Below, in pieces: positions 15,288 through 19,864 of a stretch of 19,864 bases of DNA. The stretch spans positions 1 to 19,864 of the forward strand of contig CAJUSS010000062.1 of the NCBI GenBank assembly GCA_910588895.1, given 5' to 3'. The stretch comes from an uncultured Lachnospiraceae bacterium. Lineage in GTDB: Bacteria; Bacillota; Clostridia; Lachnospirales; Lachnospiraceae. The translations under genes were made by a program, and so were the position numbers. Under the pieces are notes generated by a model. It did not search any database. It saw nothing but the letters and a program-made list of their open reading frames with translations, and was not told where the DNA came from. Position 1 is the first letter of the stretch. The number at the start of each line of letters is the position of its first letter.

Positions 15288-15324
15288 TAAGATATCGGAC
15301 TTAAGATATCAGACCTAAGATGTG
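15288..15324 (+). repeat. Three 14-base tandem repeats downstream of dctP
   Basis: TAAGATATC occurs at 15288-15296 and 15302-15310, and a degenerate TAAGATGTG at 15316-15324, all spaced by 14 bases with similar GGACT/AGACC linkers. The array lies between the dctP stop and a GC-rich hairpin. Function is unknown. Confidence 0.65.
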
Positions 15325-15354
15325 GGCGGCAGCCCTGCCGACAGGACTGCTGCC
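15325..15354 (+). other. Intercistronic GC-rich stem-loop between dctP and dctQ
   Basis: GGCGGCAG (15325-15332) pairs with CTGCTGCC (15347-15354) with one G-U pair. After one C/A mismatch, CCTG pairs with CAGG around a CCGA tetraloop. There is no T run, so it is probably not a full terminator. Such structures often protect the upstream message, or partly stop transcription, so the binding protein is made in excess over the membrane subunits. Confidence 0.6.
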
Positions 15355-15383
15355 TGTATAGAAGCTCATATAGGAGGTCATCT

Positions 15384-15893
15384 ATGTTAAAAACATTTGA
15401 AACGGGACTGAACAAGGCGGAGACCATACTGGTCTGCGCAGGGCTGCTGGTGCTGATCTTTACTGTATTTGCAGCGGCGGTGCTCCGTTTTTTCGGCGTT
15501 GACATGTCTGTCTCCACGGACCTGGCACAGCTTGTATTTGCCTGGGTCAGCTTTATCGGAGCCGATCTGGCGATGCGCAAGGATAAGCATATGGGCGTGG
15601 ATATGCTGATCACAAAGTTCCCCCTGGCGGTGCTCAATGGGATCTATCTGTTCAACTACATACTGATCTTATTTTTCCTGCTGTTCGCGGTGCGTTACGG
15701 GATCGATCTTTGCATCGTGAATGCAGCCAGAAAGTATCAGACTCTGTATATCAGCTATTCCTTTGCTACGGCCAGCTGTCCGGTGGGCTGCGGGCTGATG
15801 TGCATCACCGCCGTCAAGCATATCATCCGCTACATCCAAAATATCATCCGGCATGATTACAGCAGTCTGGCAAGGAAGGAGGTTGCCGCATGA
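15384..15893 (+). CDS. dctQ: TRAP transporter small permease DctQ (YiaM-like)
   Basis: The ATG has AGGAGG 7 bases upstream. The 169-residue protein has the four-helix layout of DctQ subunits: TM1 about 14-37 (ILVCAGLLVLIFTVFAAAVL), TM2 about 45-63 within AQLVFAWVSFIGADLAMRKD, TM3 about 83-103 (LFNYILILFFLLFAV) and TM4 about 125-145. The conserved W-x-x-F-x-G-A-x-x-A/R segment between helices 2 and 3 is typical of the family. It forms the membrane complex with DctM. The stop overlaps the dctM start as ATGA, which suggests coupled translation. Confidence 0.93.
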   Translation: MLKTFETGLNKAETILVCAGLLVLIFTVFAAAVLRFFGVDMSVSTDLAQLVFAWVSFIGADLAMRKDKHMGVDMLITKFPLAVLNGIYLFNYILILFFLLFAVRYGIDLCIVNAARKYQTLYISYSFATASCPVGCGLMCITAVKHIIRYIQNIIRHDYSSLARKEVAA

Positions 15894-17176
15894 TCATCCT
15901 CGGCATTACATTTATCGTCCTTTTGGCGATCGGACTCCCGGTCGCCTTTACCGTAGGCCTTTCCGCTCTGTCCTTTTTCGTGACCGAGCAGGTCCCGGTC
16001 CAGATCGTGGTCCAGAAGATGGTCAGCAGCACCCAGTCCTTCTCTCTTCTGGCTGTGCCGTTTTTCGTATTGGCAGGGAACCTGATGAACGAGACGGGGA
16101 TCACCTCCCGCTTGATCAAGTTCTGCAACCTGGTGACCGGACATATGCGGGGAGGGCTGGCGCAGGTATCGGTCCTCTTGTCCTGTCTTATGGGCGGTAT
16201 CTCCGGATCGGCCACCGCAGACGCGGCCATGGAGAGCCGTATCCTGGGACCGGATATGGAGAGGAAGGGATATTCCAGAGGCTTTACCGCGGCGATCCTG
16301 GCCATGGGAGGCCTGATCACCTCCACGATCCCGCCATCTTTGGGACTGATCCTATATGGGGTCACCGGCGAGGTATCCATCGGACGTCTTTTCCTGGCCG
16401 GCATGATCCCCGGTGTGCTGATGACGGTGGTCCTGATGGCGGCTGTGGCGATGATCTCAAAAAAGAGGGATTACAAGCCGGAGCATGAAAAATTCCCCAC
16501 AGCGGGGGAGGTGCTGAAAGGTCTGGTGGAGAACATCTGGGCACTGATGTTCCCGGTGATCTTGATCGTGGGGATCCGTTTTGGGATCTTTACGCCGTCG
16601 GAGGCGGGAGCCTTTGCCGTGGTGTACGCGCTGGTCGTGGGGCTCTTCGTTTATCGTGAGCTGACGATCGCAAAGCTGATGGAGTGCCTGGCCACCACAG
16701 CGGTGGACCTGGCGGTGATCATGTTCATCATCATCTGCTCCAACGCCTTTGGCTACGCGATCGTGACCGGACAGCTGCCCCAGACCCTGGCCCGCATGAT
16801 CACCGCCGTGTCAGAGAATAAGTATGTCATCCTGCTGATCGTCATGCTGTTCGTGTTCTTTGTGGGCATGTTCATGGAGGCTACGGCCAATGTGCTCCTG
16901 CTGACCCCGATCTTCCTGCCGATCGTCACCTCCTATGGCTTCGATCCGGTCCATTTCGGTGTCATGTATATGATCTTGATCACCATGGGCGGTATGACGC
17001 CTCCGATCGGCGTGACCATGTACACCACCTGTTCGATCCTGGATTGTCCGATCGAGGTGTACACAAAGGAATCCCTGCCCTTTATCTTGGCGATCATCGC
17101 GCTGCTGGTGCTCTTAGCGGTGTTCCCGCAGCTGGTCTTGTTCCTGCCGGATCTGGTATACGGCGCGGCGGCATAA
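15890..17176 (+). CDS. dctM: TRAP transporter large permease DctM (YiaN-like)
   Basis: The 428-residue protein is highly hydrophobic, with about 11-12 helices and the family marks: an N-terminal GLPVAFTVGLSALSFF, PFFVLAGNLMNETGIT, GGISGSATADAAMESRILGP (central loop), TSTIPPSLGLILYGV, and near the C-terminus GMFMEATANVLLLTPIFLPI and MTPPIGVTMYTT. DctM is the sodium-driven transport channel that takes substrate from DctP. It starts inside the dctQ stop (ATGA), without its own strong ribosome binding site apart from AAGGAGG within the end of dctQ. Length and motifs are normal and intact. Substrate is inferred from the adjacent enzymes. Confidence 0.94.
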   Translation: MIILGITFIVLLAIGLPVAFTVGLSALSFFVTEQVPVQIVVQKMVSSTQSFSLLAVPFFVLAGNLMNETGITSRLIKFCNLVTGHMRGGLAQVSVLLSCLMGGISGSATADAAMESRILGPDMERKGYSRGFTAAILAMGGLITSTIPPSLGLILYGVTGEVSIGRLFLAGMIPGVLMTVVLMAAVAMISKKRDYKPEHEKFPTAGEVLKGLVENIWALMFPVILIVGIRFGIFTPSEAGAFAVVYALVVGLFVYRELTIAKLMECLATTAVDLAVIMFIIICSNAFGYAIVTGQLPQTLARMITAVSENKYVILLIVMLFVFFVGMFMEATANVLLLTPIFLPIVTSYGFDPVHFGVMYMILITMGGMTPPIGVTMYTTCSILDCPIEVYTKESLPFILAIIALLVLLAVFPQLVLFLPDLVYGAAA

Positions 17177-17288
17177 GCGGCGGTGGATGTGGCCTGGCAC
17201 AGATGCCCTGTACAGATGTGGGCTATAACGATGGGCCGGCCCCGCTTTGGGCATAAGGTGCAGATGGATCGTAAAGAGCAGAGCGTGT

Positions 17289-17378
17289 AAAGAAGATCCG
17301 AAAGGAGAAGGGGCGGAGAGAAAGCTCGAAAAGAGAAGGAGCGAAAAAAGAGGACTTGAAAAAACAGGAGGGATAGCG
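17289..17378 (+). promoter_or_regulatory. Purine-rich leader of yiaK with several ribosome-binding-like motifs
   Basis: By hand count, 76 of these 90 bases are purines. AAGGAG appears at 17302-17307 and 17336-17341, and the real AGGAGG at 17366-17371, 7 bases before ATG 17379. No promoter was seen in the 202-base gap after dctM (17177-17378); a GGGCCGGCCC palindrome lies near 17235. The tract could act as a ribosome standby region or an mRNA-stability element. Confidence 0.45.
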
Positions 17379-18389
17379 ATGAGACTATCATTTGAAGAGA
17401 TCCAAAGTGAGATCAAACGTGTGTTCATGAAATACGGCCTGAGCGAGGAAAAGGCGGATACCTGTGCAAGGATCCATACGGAGTCCACCTACGACGGCAT
17501 CTATTCCCACGGCACCAACCGTGTGGCCCGCTTCGTGGATTATATCCAGAAGGGCTGGGTGGATGTCCAGGCGGACCCCACGATCGAGAAGGACTGCGGG
17601 GCGATCAAGGTCGTCAACGGCAATATGGGCCCCGGTATCTTAAATGCTCTGTATTCCGCGGACCAGGCCATGGAGATGGCGGATAAGTACGGCATCGGCA
17701 TGGTGGGCTTAAAGAACACCACCCACTGGATGCGGGGCGGCACCTACGGCCTGTATGTGGCGAGAAAGGGCTATGTGGGCATCATGTGGACCAATACAGA
17801 GGCCTGCATGCCGCCGTGGGGGGCAAAGGAGTGCCGTCTGGGCAATAACCCCTTTGTGATGGCCTGCCCCGGTGCGGACGGCGGCCCGGCCATGCAGCTG
17901 GATATGGCGATCAGCCAGTACGCCTACGGCAAACTCCAGGTGACCCGCTTAGCCGGCAAGAAGCTCCCCTTCCCCGGCGGCTTTGATAAGGACGGCAACA
18001 TCACCGACGATCCCGGCGCGATCGAGGAATCCATGCGGATCATGCCGATCGGCTATTGGAAGGGCTCCAGCTTCTCCTTTATGCTGGATATCTTAGGATC
18101 CATCCTGACCGACGGCGTGGGCGCGGTGGACTTGAACGCAAAGACCAAGGGCTCCTGCGGCGGCTGCTCCCAGGTGATGATCGTGATCGATCCGAAAAAG
18201 ATCACCGACGGCGATAAGATGAGCGAGACGATCCGCCGCGCGATCGAGTACTTAAAGAGCGCTGAGCTGGCCGAGCACAGCAACGGCATCATGGCCCCCG
18301 GCGAGGATTATGTGCAGTTCAACAAGGACCACGATGCAAACGGGATCTTTGTGGATGATTCCGTATGGGAAGAGATCCGGTCACTTTGA
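17379..18389 (+). CDS. yiaK: 2,3-diketo-L-gulonate reductase-like dehydrogenase (YiaK / malate-L-lactate DH family)
   Basis: ATG 17379 follows AGGAGG by 7 bases; the open frame reaches back to 17247, but that part is the purine-rich leader and encodes only charged filler. The 336-residue product belongs to the type II malate/L-lactate dehydrogenase family and matches E. coli YiaK closely in remembered blocks: Y-S-H-G with His44 at the same catalytic position, THWMRGGTYG (115-124), WTNTEACMPPWGAKECR, LAGKKLPFPGGFD, MPIGYWKGS and the C-terminal VDDSVWEEI. YiaK reduces 2,3-diketo-L-gulonate with NADH to 3-keto-L-gulonate in the cytoplasm. Placement after a TRAP transporter and before a YiaL protein strongly supports this or a closely related keto-acid substrate. 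The exact substrate remains inferred. Confidence 0.9.
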   Translation: MRLSFEEIQSEIKRVFMKYGLSEEKADTCARIHTESTYDGIYSHGTNRVARFVDYIQKGWVDVQADPTIEKDCGAIKVVNGNMGPGILNALYSADQAMEMADKYGIGMVGLKNTTHWMRGGTYGLYVARKGYVGIMWTNTEACMPPWGAKECRLGNNPFVMACPGADGGPAMQLDMAISQYAYGKLQVTRLAGKKLPFPGGFDKDGNITDDPGAIEESMRIMPIGYWKGSSFSFMLDILGSILTDGVGAVDLNAKTKGSCGGCSQVMIVIDPKKITDGDKMSETIRRAIEYLKSAELAEHSNGIMAPGEDYVQFNKDHDANGIFVDDSVWEEIRSL

Positions 18390-18405
18390 CCGCTGGATAA
18401 AAGAC

Positions 18406-18437
18406 GGCTGCCGTACATCACTCTGTGTGCGGCAGCC
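18406..18437 (+). other. Stem-loop between yiaK and yiaL
   Basis: GGCTGCCG (18406-18413) and CGGCAGCC (18430-18437) form a perfect 8-bp stem with a 16-base loop that may add a few weaker pairs. There is no T run. It is likely an mRNA processing, stability or partial attenuation element inside the operon. Confidence 0.6.
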
Positions 18438-18461
18438 TGCCGATAGGATGGAGGGATGAGC

Positions 18462-18956
18462 ATGATCGCAGATCATATCAAGAACCGTGGCCGCTATCTG
18501 AACTGCCACAAAAATATAGCGGCGGCCCTGGAGTATATCGCCAGGCACGCGGACGAGCCTGGCCTGAAGGACGGGACCTATCCGGTGATCCCGGACGAGG
18601 TGATCGTCCATGTGGTGACGAAGGACACCCATGCCCGAGAGGATGCTAAGATGGAGATCCACAAGAACTTTATGGATATCCACTATATCATCCGCGGCGG
18701 GGAGCGGTGCTATATGGCGCCGCTGGCCGAGGAAGGGGCGATCGACTATGACCCGGAGACGGACAACGGCTTCTGGGACTGCGCGGACAGCTGCAACGTG
18801 ATGATCGGGGAAGGGGAGTTTTACGCTGTCTGGCCCATGGAGCCCCACTGCCCACTGTGCGATGTGGACGGAGAGCCGAAGGAGATCCGCAAGATCATCT
18901 GCAAGGTGAACGTGGAGCAGGGAAGCTTAAGGGAGGCCGGGACCGGCCTAGAGTAA
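18462..18956 (+). CDS. yiaL: YhcH/YjgK/YiaL-family protein (DUF386)
   Basis: ATG 18462 is preferred over 18456 because GGAGG lies 7 bases upstream of it but almost touches the earlier one. The 164-residue product begins MIADHIKNRGRY, a usual start of this family. It carries the cupin-like metal-binding pattern: Glu65 and His67 in KMEIHKNFMDIHYIIRGGE, His74, and His129 in FYAVWPMEPHCP, followed by an IRKIICKVN strand. YhcH/YiaL proteins are thought to be sugar isomerases/epimerases or related carbohydrate enzymes. The reaction of YiaL itself is not established as far as I know. Gene order yiaK-yiaL copies that of E. coli. It is followed after 15 bases by the dehydrogenase gene. Confidence 0.9.
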   Translation: MIADHIKNRGRYLNCHKNIAAALEYIARHADEPGLKDGTYPVIPDEVIVHVVTKDTHAREDAKMEIHKNFMDIHYIIRGGERCYMAPLAEEGAIDYDPETDNGFWDCADSCNVMIGEGEFYAVWPMEPHCPLCDVDGEPKEIRKIICKVNVEQGSLREAGTGLE

Positions 18957-18971
18957 GAGAGGGAGAACGAG

Positions 18972-19864
18972 ATGAAAGCAGTAAAGATCGTAAAGCCGGA
19001 TGATCTGCAGATCATCGATATGGAGAAGCCGGTCATCAGCGAAAAGGATAATGTGCTGGTGAAGATCCGGGCGGCGGGAATCTGCGGTTCCGATGTGGGC
19101 ATCTATCACGGAAAGAACGCGGCAGCCACCTACCCGAGAGTGATCGGCCATGAGATGGTGGGTGATATAGTAGAGGTAGGTGAAAATGTGACCAGGTTCC
19201 AGGCCGGGGACAGGGTGATCGTGGATCAGGTGACCGCCTGTGGCAGCTGCTATGCCTGCCGTAAAGGCCGTCCGAATGTCTGCGCCAACCTGAAGGTCCG
19301 GGGCGTCCACATCGACGGAGGCTACCGTGGATATATGGCTGTGCCGGAGAGCGACTGCTACCGCCTGCCGGACAGCTTATCCTATGAAGATGCGGTGATG
19401 ATCGAGCCCACCACCATCGCGGTGCAGGCCTGCAGCCGCGCCCAGGTGACCTTTGAGGATGATGTGCTGATCATCGGCGCAGGGGCGCTGGGCAGCAGCC
19501 TCCTGCGGATCGTGCGCCTCTATCACCCCCGCCGGATCATCATGGTGGATATCGATGAGGGCAAGCTTGGGGAGGCCTTGCAGCATGGCGCTACCCACAC
19601 GATCAACAGCCGCACAGAGGAGGTGGCAGAAAAAGCCCATGAGCTGACCGACGGATATGGCCCTACCGTGGTGATCGACGCGGCCTGCTTTAAAGGGAGC
19701 TTCCTGACCGCATGCAGGTGCGCAGGGAACGCGGGACGGGTGATCACCATGGGCTTTGGGGTGGATCCGGACGATATCAACCAGTTCGTGATCACCTCCA
19801 AGGAGCTGGATGTACGGGGGAGCCGTCTGCAGAACCGCAAGTTCCAGACGGTCATCGACCTGAT
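18972..19864 (+). CDS. Zinc-dependent alcohol dehydrogenase, LgoD/RspB-like (3' end outside window)
   Basis: The visible 297 codons start at ATG 18972, after a GAGGGAG-type ribosome binding site. Medium-chain dehydrogenase marks are clear. Catalytic zinc ligands are Cys38 (GICGSD), His60/Glu61 (GHEMVG) and Glu145 (IEP); four structural-zinc cysteines are at 90, 93, 96 and 104; a Rossmann GAGALG lies at 169-174, and Asp193 after the second strand suggests NAD preference. The segment VRGVHIDGGYRGYMAVPE resembles L-galactonate and related sugar-acid dehydrogenases (LgoD/YjjN, RspB, IdnD). It is likely co-transcribed with yiaKL and should oxidise a sugar acid or polyol that feeds or follows the YiaK step. 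Substrate cannot be fixed from sequence. The C-terminal part is missing only because the window ends. Confidence 0.9.
   Translation, partial: MKAVKIVKPDDLQIIDMEKPVISEKDNVLVKIRAAGICGSDVGIYHGKNAAATYPRVIGHEMVGDIVEVGENVTRFQAGDRVIVDQVTACGSCYACRKGRPNVCANLKVRGVHIDGGYRGYMAVPESDCYRLPDSLSYEDAVMIEPTTIAVQACSRAQVTFEDDVLIIGAGALGSSLLRIVRLYHPRRIIMVDIDEGKLGEALQHGATHTINSRTEEVAEKAHELTDGYGPTVVIDAACFKGSFLTACRCAGNAGRVITMGFGVDPDDINQFVITSKELDVRGSRLQNRKFQTVIDL

Noticed and set aside
17247..17378. N-terminal extension of the YiaK-like protein in the same open frame
   Set aside because: It is only charged low-complexity sequence from the purine-rich leader, absent from the family, and a good AGGAGG sits before ATG 17379.
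1..19864. CRISPR array, tRNA, rRNA or known riboswitch
   Set aside because: No regularly spaced repeats of CRISPR type, no cloverleaf or conserved rRNA/riboswitch core recognised by eye.

Overview
The window looks like chromosomal DNA of a GC-rich anaerobic Firmicute, most likely a gut Lachnospiraceae or related Clostridia. The protein families, the strong AGGAGG-type ribosome binding sites and the TTGACA/TATAAT-like promoters suggest this. Species cannot be named from the sequence. Every gene I can support is on the + strand. I see no rRNA, tRNA or CRISPR.

Region 1 (1-5620) is an envelope-stress or peptide-resistance type locus. It opens with the 3' part of a sensor histidine kinase, followed by a broken SUKH-like small gene (848-1191) and a possible 52-residue small gene that overlaps the next start. 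Then comes a complete four-gene module: OmpR-type regulator, short sensor kinase with one N-terminal membrane segment, MacB/LolD-type ATPase and an 8-TM FtsX-type permease. Stop/start overlaps join regulator to kinase and ATPase to permease. A direct repeat and a -10 box before the ATPase gene suggest that the regulator controls the exporter.

Region 2 (5620-7795) is a scar and mobile-DNA zone. It holds a 42-codon remnant resembling a histidine-kinase H-box, a strong terminator, a 10-bp perfect inverted repeat just upstream of a large serine recombinase, and an 87-bp MITE-like element. The MITE has 17-bp terminal inverted repeats, is flanked by TA, and sits directly after the -10 box of the next gene.

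Region 3 (7795-13126) holds three accessory genes: a UvrA2-type ABC protein without the UvrB-binding domain, a nucleotidyltransferase-fold protein, and a visibly AT-richer AAA-ATPase-like/PD-(D/E)XK protein that looks transferred.

Region 4 (13127-19864) is a carbohydrate-acid uptake and catabolism operon. A GntR/FCD regulator is followed by a TRAP transporter (DctP, DctQ, DctM), a YiaK-type 2,3-diketo-L-gulonate reductase, a YiaL/YhcH-family protein and a zinc alcohol dehydrogenase cut by the window end. The gene set matches E. coli yiaKLMNO, but with a GntR regulator and an added dehydrogenase. An 11-base motif is shared by the gntR leader and the dctP promoter, with an inverted copy just downstream of the latter, which supports auto- and operon regulation. 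GC-rich hairpins lie at dctP/dctQ and yiaK/yiaL, and a purine-rich leader precedes yiaK. They probably tune expression within the operon.
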